A stretch of 64,000 bases of DNA from Datnioides undecimradiatus (Eukaryota > Chordata > Actinopteri > Lobotiformes > Datnioididae), in NCBI GenBank assembly GCA_008933995.1, contig WARS01000025.1:7671477-7735476 (forward strand), in the 5' to 3' direction. The stretch's first letter is position 1, and each line of letters opens with the position of its first letter. Below the pieces are notes generated by a model. That model ran no database searches, was not told the origin of the DNA, and was given only the letters and a program-made list of their open reading frames with translations. The position numbers were made by a program, and so were the translations under genes. Shown piece after piece: positions 39,401 to 51,265 of the stretch.

Positions 39401-41269
39401 GCACAGAATGATCCCCCATTAAATGTAATCAGCACTAGTTCAGGTGGTCAGCTGTAACTCTGGTCCTGCTGGTCTTGGTATACCCACTCAAAGCAGCGAT
39501 AGCTAGCAGTTCCTAGATGCTAGTTACCAGGCTGTGCTGCATTTAGGAACAGCAGACATAGTCCCACAACAATGTGACGTCATGTCTTATACTGACTGGC
39601 TAGCTCCTAACCATCTCTTTATGCCCACTGGTGCTTTGCAGGTGGTGTGAAGTGGATTAATGTGAGCTTCCTGAGTTGACAGTAGTTGGAAATGAGGTTG
39701 AAGAGAGCAGTAACACTGCACCAAAACAGCAAATATGTGGCTCATGGATCCAAAACAATAAGCTGAAAGAAGCTAAAAGAGTCAGTAGAGCTGAGTAACT
39801 GACTCTGTGATAGGTCAACTGGCTTCCAGAGTCCCGTAACGTTGCCTCTAACTTACATAAGACAGCAGTAGCTGCATCTATACATGTGCTGGAGTGTGTG
39901 CAGGACCAGTGAGAAGCTCACAGCGGCTCTGTGTCTGTATCTGTTGTTTGGTGAACCTCCCGCCTCAGCAGAGCTTCATTTACATTACATCCTGACCTCA
40001 GCTGTGTGTGGCTGTGTTTTCCCCAGGACCTTGTGCTTTACACTGGAACCAGACAGCTCGCATGCTTACCTCAGAGACAGGTGAAATCAGTTCTTTCTTC
40101 TTCGCAGGTCCATTTGTTGCACTTATAACAGACCTGCGTGACCGGAGTGACTCTCTTCCACGTGAGACCAGTGTTTAGCACTTGAAAGAAAACTGTGGGT
40201 GGGAGATTTTCCTTCCGATTGTACGTTCGTGTGCAACGTGCCTCCAAAACTGAAGGGACGGAAAGGCCACGGGGAGAATTGGGGAACAAAAAAAGCTTAT
40301 TGCACAGGATGAAACGTGCTTACTGCAGCGTGTTTTGCCTCCTACCACGCACAACTTTCTCCTTGTTGCATGAAGTTCACACAGGGTTGCGTTTCGCTCT
40401 CAGCGGCCTGTTCTGCAGCGTCGTACAGTCAATCAGCCTGACGTCATGGAACACGTTTGGCTGCCGTCCCTGGTTTTACTTTGCAGATGAGACAGTGGGA
40501 GCGTGTCGGCTTGTTCCCGTCTGACCTGCTATCAGGGTTTGTCCCGTTGCAGGCGGCGTGATGCATGACAGCAGTTACGTGCTGTGAGTCCGGCTCAATG
40601 CGCAACCCCGTGCATGTTCACCTGCCACTGCATTAATCGATGAAGATGTAATCAATTCAGGGGCTCATTTCTGATTGGCTCAGCATGTATATATATGCTA
40701 ATGCTGACGCTCAGCATTATCTCAGCGACTGATCCTACAGTAAGAGGGCTCCACCTGTAGTGGATGCAGAGTAAAAACCTGTAATATCCCCCATCCACTG
40801 GCTGGATCTGAGACAAAACTGACTTTGTCGTGTTCTGGTGCTTCTCAGTGCTGCTTTTAATAAGTCTGATAAGCGCCTATTGATTCTTGATTTGTTTGTC
40901 ACTTGCTGACTCAATCCACAGTGCCTGCCTATATGCACAGATCTGATTCGCTGAGTTCCCCGGGCCACTAAACCAGTCCTGTAAGGCTAGAATATACTGC
41001 ATCAAGATGCTCAAGATTAAGCAATTACCAACAATTTAGGGTTTACATTTTGGTTATTTTGCTAACAAGGGGATGGCGATCCCTCTCGTTCTCCTTCAAA
41101 TCACCTACAGGCTGCTGTTGTCCCAAAATTTGATGTCCTCTCCTCAAGGGGAACTTCATTTTTGATCATTTTCTAAATTAAATGATTTGAAAAATGTAAT
41201 ATCTTGGGGGTTTTTTGGCCACTTTGAGTCATATTTCTAGCTACCAAGCAAATATGAGCCCTGTATTCA
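33421..41269. other. Non-coding stretch, no gene seen
   Basis: I see no supported exon. Features are a GA-rich purine tract near 35160-35220, a CA run (38012-38049) and a CCG triplet run near 38361-38385. The overlapping frames at 37904-38434 derive from the CA and CCG repeats. Confidence 0.5.
38012..38049. repeat. (CA)n microsatellite
   Basis: A CA dinucleotide run with one CG interruption at about 38034. Confidence 0.95.
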
Positions 41270-41420
41270 GTCTTTTAGCTCTGTTTTTGGTCTCCACCAC
41301 TCTGTCCGGTTGCTAAATGCTCCACTCTGATCAGCAGCTCCTTGCTAACTGTTTCAGCGTGCTGTTTGGTGATGAGCGTTGTTATGAAACCTATTCAGAT
41401 TTGACTGTTATTATAAAATC
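41270..41420 (+). repeat. Fragment related to the repeat at 27.7 kb
   Basis: 'ttttggtctccaccactctg' is followed by 'gctaaatgctccactctgatcagcagctcc...ctaactg', which parallels 'cataaacgctccgctgtgttcgccggctcg...ctaactt' at 27745. Degenerate and partial. Confidence 0.35.
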
Positions 41421-44400
41421 GTAGCTTACAGCCACTTTCAACTCATATTTGTGTACTTTAAACTGTTTAAATGCACCATAAGACTGAATTCAAATGGACG
41501 CCTGGACCAAAACACATCCTTATATATAGAGCTCATAATCAGGATTGCGTGATGAAGTGAGGGGGAGCGCCGGGAAAGACTTTGCCTTCGGAAAAACTAC
41601 ATTCGATGATTAGTTACCTTCAGGGGCACGCACTTATTAAAAAAACATGTATAATTCATGTGCAGCTAAGTGTTATTAAAAGCATACATGTGTGCTATGA
41701 TAATATTTGTGTTCTTCATTAACACGCCACGGAGGGGCTGTTGCATAATCGCACGCTCCCCGTATGCACTGAGACACGTTCTCTTGATTAACCGGGCTGG
41801 ATTTTGAGAGGTTAATGGTTTAAATGAAAGAAACCAGAATCCATTCTTCACCCAAACGATAATGGGGGAAATCTTTTCCCTCAGCCTGCACAGCCAATAA
41901 CCCAAGTAATTCACCTTTTCTTGGGCTTAACTGATTCATTAAACCGCTCCCTCCTTGTATTCCTGCACTTTTGACTCCATCGCCTCCTGCCTCGGTGTCA
42001 GACGCAAGCGGCCGACCCGACATATAAACAGATTCTCCTTCACGTGCTCGGCAGGGATTACGTCAGCCCTAATGAGAGAGGAGAGGAAAAGAGAGGGAGC
42101 GTTTGTCTGCACTCCAGAGTGGTGGAGCGTCTTGTGTTTATTCGCCAGAGCGCACAAGGAGTCACTGAAGGTCCATCGATTTGTGGCCAGTATTGGCTTA
42201 CCTCCTCCGTTCCTTTCGCCAGAAACCCACAGCTGAGTCTGGATCAATGGGGCAAATTGAGGGTTTGATGGGACTAATTCTCACTGGCTCATGAGCCACA
42301 TTGGCCACTCGATGCTTCTGATGTTCCAGCTCAAGTGACCCCCACGGCGGGAGGTTTGCAAACATTCAGTTCCCGTCGTAACTCAGCGGGAAACTTTACT
42401 GCGCTGCTGACTTTAATTGCAAGCAGTTGCTTCACGTGATCTCAATATTTTAATGTCACAGGCAGGGTCAAATATGTAAGAAGGGCATTTCTTTTCTCCC
42501 CTGCGTCGTTTTGAAGGGTTTTAACCATTGCATTTGTTTCTGAATTCAACTTTTTAGTAAACAAGAGGTCAAAACTCAATAAAAGTTATAATAAACGTAT
42601 TTGTAACATTTAAAATAGCGTGGGCACGAAGGAGCAAAAAAACTTATAAAAAATGTCCAAAAAACCCACAAAATTTTTGTTTTTAAATGTAATTTTTAAA
42701 CAATTTATCGCTTCACATCAACCATTTTTTTATAGAAAAGTAAAATGATCAATTATTAGAACTGTTGATAATCAACTAGTTTGCATATCTGCAGTTTGAG
42801 CTCATTAAATGTGAAAATTTTTGTTTTCTGTTGTTTTTAATTGAGCATTTATGCATTTATTAACTCAATGATCAATCAAGAGGATAATAATAATTATTTA
42901 TTTAATGAATTCAAAGTAGGGTTATTTATGTACATGCAGGACACACATGAATGGCAGGAAAACAGCATCTATCTTGGTGGCTTAGGTATTTTAATTGCGC
43001 ATCTTCTGTTTTTAGTGCAGTCCAGGAGCCAGACAGTGACGATACACAGACAGGGTTTAAATATTCAGTCTTTTAAGCGCCCAAGAGTGTTTTTGAATAT
43101 GTGAATTATGTGATACGCTAAAATAAAACGTGTTCTCAGTTTTGTAAGTTTTCCTCCTTGTGTCTCAGAACCCAGGACCCTTTCATCACTTTCACAATGA
43201 ACAACATCTCTTTTGGAGCCCGTTACAATAAATTCACAAACTCTGGAACTTAAAGTCTGACTACACCCTCTGAGGCATTAAATGACTTTCCTTTTATTTG
43301 AGTCTCACTTCACTAAATCTTCAGGTGTGGCAATATCCTGTGTGTCGAATATCTGCCGTGGAATCTGGGGACAGGTTGAGCGATGATTGATGATGTCCAA
43401 CTTCTATCAGAACATTGAAATCCCTCTAATAATTTTGTAAAACTCATCTGAAAGAGGAGACACGGGGGGCCGAGTTAACACCCGGCGCTTTTAAAAATTA
43501 AGTTCTGTGAAGTGAGGAGTCGGGGTCGGGATGACGACGGGGGCGAAGGCTTTTTATCTAAGCACCTCTGCTGGCCACGAAGTGCCGAGCAAAAGAGGGC
43601 TGGAGCATTTACAGGAAAAGCACAAGTAGACGTCCTTTAAGTTGGCAATCCCCTGCGCTTCTTATCAAAGCGTCGCACGGGCTGCACACACGCCCGCCGG
43701 ATGATAGCCAAATGCTCCGATCCACCCAGTCATCCATTATAGGTGCTGTCGTGCTCTGGAAATGGGTGCTACACGGTTGAGAGGGACTTCCATTTAATTT
43801 ACTGACCTAAAGAGGAGGAGAAACCCGTCTCGGGGGATCCTCCTGCCGCGCAGGAAACGGTTAATTCAGTTTAATTCCACGAGTCTTATTTCTTTCTTTA
43901 ACCTACTGTATGGAGAGCTCATTCAAAGCCATCAACCCCCGTCTCCTCTTATGCCCGCACTGCACCAAGAACCCATCAGTCTGCGTGCGACTAACTGAGG
44001 GAAAAGGCTTTCTTATCTCTTGAAAGGCCACAATGCCTTTCTCTTGGAAAATGATCTTTATCGGGGTGCTTTCATTGGGTTTTCTCTCTGAAACTCTTAG
44101 AACTCATTGTGCGCACTTCTTACAGTTGGGATTCAATGAGGTTTTTTTTTTTTTATTCTTCCTCCCCCTTTTTTTGGGTTATGGAGATGAATAGTTGGGA
44201 ATCTTTCAAAAAAATAATAAATAAATAAAAAAAAGTGGGAGTCTGAAGTATTTAATCAAAACAGGGTTTGTCTGCGCGCTGTCGCAGCCGGAGAGGTATA
44301 AAAGTGTGAAGGATTCAGGCGCCTTTTCCTGGCAGGCAGACTACAGGCGCTGAAATAAGGCTCATTACGAGTGCAGGGAGACATTAAATCCGAGCTATAA

Positions 44401-44559
44401 TGTGCCACAAAAACATAGAATAATTAAATATAAGGCTTGACTTCCTGAGGCTCGCACTGTAGTCTTAAACTAAAAGGGTACAGTTCGGGTTTTTTAAAGT
44501 GAGTTTGAATGAGGGAGTCAGTTTATTTTCTACAGTAGATGGCGGCCAAGCTTGGAGAC
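41421..44559. other. Non-coding AT-rich stretch
   Basis: No gene was recognised. 42520-42900 is especially AT-rich. A poly-T run lies near 44142-44153 and an A/T-rich tract at 44208-44235. Confidence 0.5.
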
Positions 44560-44580
44560 GCTGCAGGAGTACCAGTGTAT

Positions 44581-44780
44581 CCCTTTAAAACGCCAGACTC
44601 CAAAGCGGTACTCTTACCTCACAAAACACAGGAGTCGCTGTTCTACCTCTACCCTGATTGGGTAGTTTGATTGTGTTGCTGTGTGAATCCAAATTGACCC
44701 TTTAAAACGCAGAAGTCACACGATAACATTGAGGCAGAGGTAGACCAGCAACTCCTGCGATCTGTGGGGTGTGGTGGATT
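44581..44780. repeat. Foldback (inverted-repeat) element
   Basis: The left part (44614-44651, read on the minus strand as agaggtagaacagcgactcctgtg) pairs with the right part (44735-44770, agaggtagaccagcaactcctgcg), leaving an ~85 bp spacer. The outer segments contain ctttaaaacgc motifs in both orientations. Diverged copies of the right arm occur at about 31990-32090. This resembles a miniature inverted-repeat or foldback element. Confidence 0.55.
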
Positions 44781-45065
44781 TGAAGACGGCATCGATGGGT
44801 GTTTTGCTGCTGACTCCGTCCACAGCAGTGCATTGCTTAGCGTCTCCTCCTGCTGCTGCTTCTCCAAACCGGGCACCTCCTACTATCGGACTATGATTAA
44901 ACTCATACAACCAAACTTTAATAAAACCCAAACTATCCCTTTAACTTCTGTGATGTCTTAAGTGAATGAAATGAAAAGCTGGCAGGCGGTGGGCTCATGA
45001 TTAATTAAAAATGACAAATGATATTATTTCCCTGCCGGGCTCAACCTTTCTGCAGGAATTGTAAC

Positions 45066-45083
45066 TTTTTTTTTTTTTTTTTT
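45066..45083. repeat. Poly-T homopolymer run
   Basis: Eighteen consecutive thymines. Confidence 0.95.
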
Positions 45084-45589
45084 CCAGCGTCAGCCAGGTA
45101 ATTGCTTCAGTCTCATGCTGTCTCTCTTCTCTCAGAGAGCGCGGTGTGCGAGAGGATTTCTGTCTAAAAGAGGCAGGAAAGTTGAGGAGAGCGGGGTTTT
45201 TCTGCAATAATTTCATCATGGCGCATTAGGCCGGTGATAGGGACAGTAACAGCTTGTGTCAGAATAATATGGAGCACTTATTCAGGTTTTTTTTTTAAAA
45301 AACCTTAAACCAGCTAAAAAACCGTCTGTGCAAACAATACACAACAAAGAGACAGACAACCGGTGACACTTTTATCATGACGACTCATTGCACCAGGTGG
45401 AGGCGGGGGGGATACAATAGAGACCTGCGAGCTGTCTTCCTCTTTCCTCGCCTTCCTACAGCAGGTTTAATCTTTTCTTGAGCAGCTATTGGACTCAAAA
45501 CGCGAGTCTTTTTATCCTCTGGCAGCTAAAAACTGGATCCTGGCATAGTGGTCATTGACTTTCTTGTTTGTGACGTTAGCATTAGTCGT

Positions 45590-46440
45590 ACATACAGAAC
45601 AAAAACACCTAAATCTCCCTTTAAACGTATGTTATTCCTAAATTAGCTGCCACAATCCATCAGTTTCCCACCTGATGCATGTTTTGTTACTCAAACTCAG
45701 AGCGTTAAGTGCAAGTGGAAAGAACAACATTGCTGTAGAAGACTTAAAGGCACCACGTGGAGATTTTCTTGTAAACAAAGTCTCTGTTTACATTCACCGT
45801 GAAATTGTTAGGCTGCACACAAACGTGCTGAGTGCAGTTCCTTCCTTGCAAAACATTTAAAAAATATGCTTGTTTATACATTTTGAAAGCTGCATTGTTT
45901 ACATCCAGGCTTACTTGTGCTGCCCCTTTAACGGGTTTTCTTTAGCTAGGTTAGCCACCGTTAGCGAAACCAGTTAATAGCGATGCATTACGAGGCATTT
46001 TGCAAAGACATTTTAGCAGCATAATCACAGATTGACGCTTCACACTACATTGCTTACTGATTCATGAGGCATAAATAAGACAAAAATCATAATAAACACC
46101 ATGCATTACTAAGGTTTTTAATTAATTTAAGCAGTGAGCAGCCATCTTGGATTTTGAGGTTGTGGTTGGTAAAGTTTCTGGAACTTTTAAAGTCAGGAAC
46201 CCGACTTTAAAGGACGCTCATGTTGAAGTTCTTCGATATGAAACACGTCTTTACTGTCTTTTGTTTCCGCGCTACTGTGTTTTTTTGTGTTTATTACTTT
46301 ACACCTGCTGGCTGCTTTAATAATATATAACCGTGCATACTAGCATGTGTGTGCACAATACAAACCAAACAGGGGCCCACTCATAAAAACATTGCTCCAC
46401 AGCGCCCACAGTGGTCAGAAACTCTGCAGTACGCCTTTAA
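45590..46440. repeat. Possible long dispersed repeat upstream of ptn exon
   Basis: The stretch reads 'ttaaaggcaccacgtggagattttc ... gctgcattgtttacatccaggc ... gcagccatcttggattttgagg ... ctggctgctttaataatat ... cagcgcccacagtggtcag ... cgcctttaa'. This style of non-coding repeat is common in teleosts, and it begins and ends with ctttaa-type motifs. No coding frame. It is recognised by style only. Confidence 0.35.
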
Positions 46441-47123
46441 TAAGGTCAGTATCAGCACCAATTATTAGCATTTCTGCAAAACCTTATAATTAAATATCAG
46501 AAAAACCGAAATCTAATTATTTTAAATGTGATTATATGAGTCATTTTACCACATTCTTCCAGTTACAAAGAGGCATAAAAACCAGTTTGTCCACTGAAAC
46601 AAGCCTCAATCATATGCTGCTGACCTAACTTTACTAATAGAGTAATTTGCATTTAACATTATTAATAATCAATATTCTTGACACAGGCATTTTGACTTCT
46701 CCTCCCTTCTTCGTTTTGCCTACGGGGGTTAGAGAAACAAGACTTTTGACAAATCAAAACTCTGCGCTCGCGACAAGGTTTCACGGAGACTGACAGCAAA
46801 TGCAGCCGTGACTGACAGTGTAGTGGCAGCGCAGACAATCAAAATGTTGATATTGGAATCCAGCTCAGTGGAAATGACACAAGATGAGAGATGGAAATTC
46901 CCCAGGCTATATCCCTACGTCTCATGAGACCTGGGACAACTATTGCTTTTTTTCTTTCCTTTTCGCCTCCTCTCCTTCTCCTTCTTCCTCCTCCTCTTCC
47001 ACCAAACAGCTGAACTTGTCAACCCCAGCCGCATTTTGTGAGACAAGCCTCGAGCGCACGTTTGAAAGTAGCTGCTTCTGATTTGCGCAGACTGTTAACA
47101 ACCTGACGACGCCTGTCTTTCAG
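46441..47123 (+). other. Sequence just upstream of ptn coding exon 1
   Basis: No clear exon was seen. It ends with the pyrimidine-rich acceptor of ptn coding exon 1. A TTC/TCC-rich tract (46950-47002) may contribute to splicing or just be low complexity. A start inside this stretch cannot be excluded if the acceptor is not used. Confidence 0.4.
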
Positions 47124-47218
47124 GATGAGTGGACAGAAGCAGTGGACACGGGTGGCCGTGATAGCGCTCCTGGTGCTAACGGTGATGGCAGCTGAAGGAG
47201 GCAAAGCAGAGAAACAAG
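47124..47218 (+). CDS. ptn: Pleiotrophin coding exon 1 (start codon and signal peptide)
   Basis: This exon carries the start codon (47125-47127) and 31 full codons plus one base (phase 1) of pleiotrophin, a secreted heparin-binding growth factor of the midkine/pleiotrophin family. The family binds heparan and chondroitin sulfate proteoglycans and receptors such as PTPRZ1 and acts in nervous system, bone and vessel development. Residues 1-28 form a signal peptide: a basic N-terminus (K5, R9), a hydrophobic core at 10-23 (VAVIALLVLTVMAA), and likely cleavage near A23 or A28. A pyrimidine-rich acceptor (cctgtctttcag) ends at 47123, one base before the ATG, and the donor is gtgatg at 47219. The 5' UTR must therefore lie on upstream exons not located here. 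The joined exons give 161 aa, against 168 for human PTN. The sequence fits ptn, not midkine, on the residues in exons 2 and 3. Confidence 0.93.
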
Positions 47219-48888
47219 GTGATGTTCATGCTGCTGTTGACGACCAACAGAATTAACCTTTCTCTGCAGGTGTTGATTGGCTCTTTTACTGTTTTTTAAT
47301 ACGTTACATGTTGCTCAGTATGAAATCAAACCCATATTAAATGAGTCAGTTTATCGTGGCGCAACAAAGTAAAGACACTTCTGTTTTTATCTGATGCTTT
47401 ACTCGTTAAATTTCCCTTAATGAGAGGAAAAGTCTTTGTGTTTTGAAGCATATAATGGAGGTGATGCTTCGCCGGTGTCAGACTGTGACTTGGCATTTCA
47501 CACTTTGTTTGGTGATGGAGAAACAATGTCTGTCTCATCAACATAAAAATGACAAACCCTTCTCCCCAGTGGAGCACAACGCGGTGCTGTCACTCCCCCG
47601 AAAGGCCACGGCGTGTGAAATGTCCTTCTTACAACTTATTTAGTTGGACACAACTCTTAAAAACACATGAAAATTAAAAAACAGCCTTTGGGGTTGAAGT
47701 AATTTGTCTCCTTTGAGAATATACCAGAGACAAATAGCAATATCTTGCAAGAAAGGCAAAATAAGTTAGATAACTCCCACTTGGGTAAAGAAAACAAGAT
47801 TCAGCCTCATTTAAATTCAAGAGAAAAGAAAAAAAAGAGAAGAAGAAACATTCATTTGCATTGGAAATTAGCACGAGCACCTAAACCCATTACATCGGCC
47901 TTGAAATAATTTGAAAAAAGCCCAAGAGGGGGTAAATACTTTTACAAACACTGCAAGTAACTGTTCCTATTTATTGTTTTACTGAAAACTAATATTCTGA
48001 CATATTTTGTATAACCCGGGCCGTAAATGTGAGACTTGTGTGTCTTATTCAACCTGAGACTTGTGGAACGCCTTCTCAGCTGTGCAAAGACAAACTAAGG
48101 AGCTGTGTTTGATGCATTTCATTTTAAAGGTGTGCATTTAGGGCATGCACGCTGCAGGATGGTGGCACACCATGAGTTGTAATTACGTGCCGACAGCAGG
48201 AAAACAACGTCATTATTAATGTGCATGGACAAATCTTTGCAGGGGGAGGTCAGGGTGGATGGATGGATGGATGTTCTGGTCCAACACAGGGTTCAGTTCA
48301 TGTGATTAAACAATAATCAGTGTTAATTCCTTTAAGGAAGTATTTACTTGAACCAAACCAAGTACCAAACTAGCGCCTGCCACCCTCAGCTACCCTTTAT
48401 TTTGAAAGTCTGACATCTACAGCTTATTATTGGGTGATGCAGGCCTGCAAAACACTTCTAAGTGGCGATATTTGTCCTGAGTGTCACCGAAAAGTGGCAA
48501 ATTCACGTCCGCTTGAGCAAATCCCGTGCATTAAGTCAAGATTTTACTTCATCCTTGGTGACAATGTTGGAGCAGGTCTGACTAAATTGGGGCCTGAGGG
48601 CCAGTTTAAGCCCACCTTGTGTTTTTCTAGCAAAAACAATAAAAAAGAAATTTCAAATATTTCATTTTATTACAAATATTGGATTTCTAATTTTACTTAT
48701 TTTTAATAATCTAAAGCACTGCAGGCTGAGTAACAGGCATTAAGGGACTTGGGATCCTCAGATCTATTATAACTTAGCAGTAAAACACAGGAGCTGTTGG
48801 TGCTTTCAGTTTAGGCCCTTAAAGGAGAAGAGTTTGTCACACTGGCTGTGGAGGATCACACACATAAGGCGAATGTTTGGTCCTACAG
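47219..48888 (+). other. ptn: ptn intron between coding exons 1 and 2
   Basis: This is a 1,670 bp phase-1 intron with GT (gtgatg) and AG (cctacag) ends. It is AT-rich, with a purine-rich stretch near 47820-47850 and a short GGAT repeat at 48257-48272. I see no conserved frame in it. Confidence 0.9.
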
Positions 48889-49062
48889 GAAAGAAGGAGC
48901 GCAAGTCGGACTGCGGGGAGTGGCAGTGGAGCGTGTGCGTAGCCAACGAAGGGGACTGCGGACTCGGCACCAGGGAGGGAACGCGCACCGGCACCGACTG
49001 CAAGCAGACCATCAAGACCCAGCGCTGCAAGATCCCCTGCAACTGGAAGAAGAAGTTTGGAG
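48889..49062 (+). CDS. ptn: Pleiotrophin coding exon 2 (N-terminal thrombospondin-like domain)
   Basis: This 174 bp exon (58 codons, phase 1 at both ends) encodes residues 32-89 and the first base of codon 90. It starts after the acceptor cctacag and ends at the donor gtgagc. It holds a short basic stretch (GKKERKSD) and the first thrombospondin type-1-like domain, with cysteines 40, 48, 55, 69, 78 and 82 and the family signatures [23 protein letters not shown] and [11 protein letters not shown]. These are nearly identical to mammalian pleiotrophin and differ from midkine, which has CAEWAWGPC at the equivalent place. In the family this domain uses a basic face and tryptophans for glycosaminoglycan binding. 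The next exon completes the disulfide-rich core. Open frames on the opposite strand and other plus frames here are shadows of this exon. Confidence 0.97.
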
Positions 49063-51222
49063 GTGAGCCGCGCAGACTGCACCTCCTTTAATCACAGGAC
49101 GTATCAAAAAGGTCTATTTTCAGTATCGAATAATGTGCGACTACTGAACGATCCAGAGAACTTCCCTCCGTCTGTGTAACTGCACGGCTCCCATCCTTCA
49201 CGCCCCACACCCTCCCCCTGATGTATGCCGGCCTGTCATTCACACGAACAATGGCCCCATTTTCACAATGGGAATGAGTAAGCTAGCTAATTAGAGGTAC
49301 AACAGAAATGTCTGCCGAGGACGTGATACATCGTCATGGAAAACACAGGAATAATCATCTCTGCTTTGTCATTTGCTTTTTGGGCTCGAGACTGTGCAGC
49401 CTTCACAGCCGAAATGTCTTACAGTGACAAGCCTCAGGGACTTTTGTTCCCCCCAGTAAGGCCTGTCAGGCAGGAGCCTGCTGCTCTGCAATGAGCCTGT
49501 CACGAGTGATGAACACACTGCAGGAAATAATGGTCCTGCTAACTGGCTCTATAGATTATAGCAGCAAAAGTTTTGGAGAAGTGGCAATAAGTCACATGCC
49601 TCTGGCCTTTAAATTGTGGAAAAGTTGCTCCAGAGAAGCAAAGAAAAGAGGCGTACTAGCCCTTCTTGTGTTGTAGCGGCTGAGAAAACCTTGCAGACTG
49701 AGCGAGCGTCTCCATTATTTTGGGCGTTTTTGCGATTAAAAAGATAAATAAATGCTGTAACATTTGGTGCCCACTCAGAATGCGTCAGCGATGGTGCGAA
49801 AAGACCCGGCAAGCTAACCCTGGCAGCCAAACCTGGACTCGGATTCAGGTGCTGCTTAGTAAAAATGTCTGTCGGTGATGTAAAGAACATTTTGAGTCGC
49901 AGGCTAAGTACCGGCATGTAGCATATTGCATTAAGGAAAAACATTATGTGGCTTTATGTCCTTTTGCAAGAACCTTGTAGAAAGAGATAGAGTGTAACCC
50001 TGGAATTATGGGAGTCGTTCCAGACGCCATCCGGTGCGTGAAAGATTTGGCATCCCATTTGACAAAATGAAAACTCCAAAAGATCCTTTAAAAAAGCAGA
50101 CAAGTGAAAACTGGGTTAGCGGCGGTTTCAAGTTTGCAGCACATGGCCCAAATAGGGTTGTTTTTTTTTTTCAGTTTTTGCAGCTCGCAGGAGTGCGACA
50201 CAACAATGCAGGGGGAGTATAAATGTTGTGCTTAAAATAGGAGGACGTGCACAACCGTGCCGCGGAGCCGGGGGTTTGCTGGCAGCGTGACCCAAGAAAA
50301 GGAGGACAACTGTGTGGGGCAGGTGATGTGGGACACCGATGCTACAGCTAATGGGCTTTTATACAGCACAATGGCTGCCTACAAAGCCCTAAACAGATAA
50401 GTAGTCATGAATAAAAGTGATAAAAGGAAGAAATATCTATTTTTTCAATGCATTAAAGGGGAAATCCACCTGTTTTACACATAAAAGCTTGGAAACAGTG
50501 AATAACTGTGTGAATAACTGAACTGTTTAATCTCTAAAGCTAAAGGCTGAAGGGGTCAAACACGGGATCTTCACCCAGGAAACTGCTGTTCGTCATTATA
50601 ATGTCTGTTAATGTGCATCACGTCGTAAATGTAGTGTAACATACTTACTTTAGCCTAAACCGTCATCTTTTCTTAAACCTACAAGTTGTTTTGCATCCTA
50701 AATTGAGCCAAACTGCGAGTGCTTCATGTAAAGAACAACGGAGGCTACCTGATCCTGATTTATTTTGAAAATCTCATTATTGATGATTTGACCGTGCAGA
50801 GTCACGGTGCACGTGCAGAGCTGACTCTCGTCCAAGCTGCTGCGTTTGATAAGCTGTCAAAATGTCTTATATTACTGATACTGTGGATATCTCACCGGGT
50901 AACCTTACTCGTCTTGTTCCTGTCTCCGTGCACGGGGGGAAAATGATTCTCTCCTTCCTTGAAACACTGTGAACGATCTCAATCACATCCCCGGTTTTCA
51001 CCTTTAACGGCTTTGGATTCGTTTGTCAAAGGCAGAGCGGGAGCCCGAGCGATCGGCGTCTGCTCCAATCATTCTGAGATCCGTTCATACATATCGAGCT
51101 GTTTGGACGCGGGTTTGCTGATGAGTGGGCGTGTGCAGCCATTTTTTTTTTTCTTTTTAACTTGTATGTGACACCTTAAGGAGGACATGGGCTGCCTGCC
51201 AAAATCCCAGGAGCCTGCGAGG

Positions 51223-51265
<43 letters not shown>

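Noticed and set aside
48837-49082. Frames antisense to and out of frame with ptn exon 2
   Set aside because: They are shadows of the real exon, which is fixed by its cysteine pattern and splice sites.
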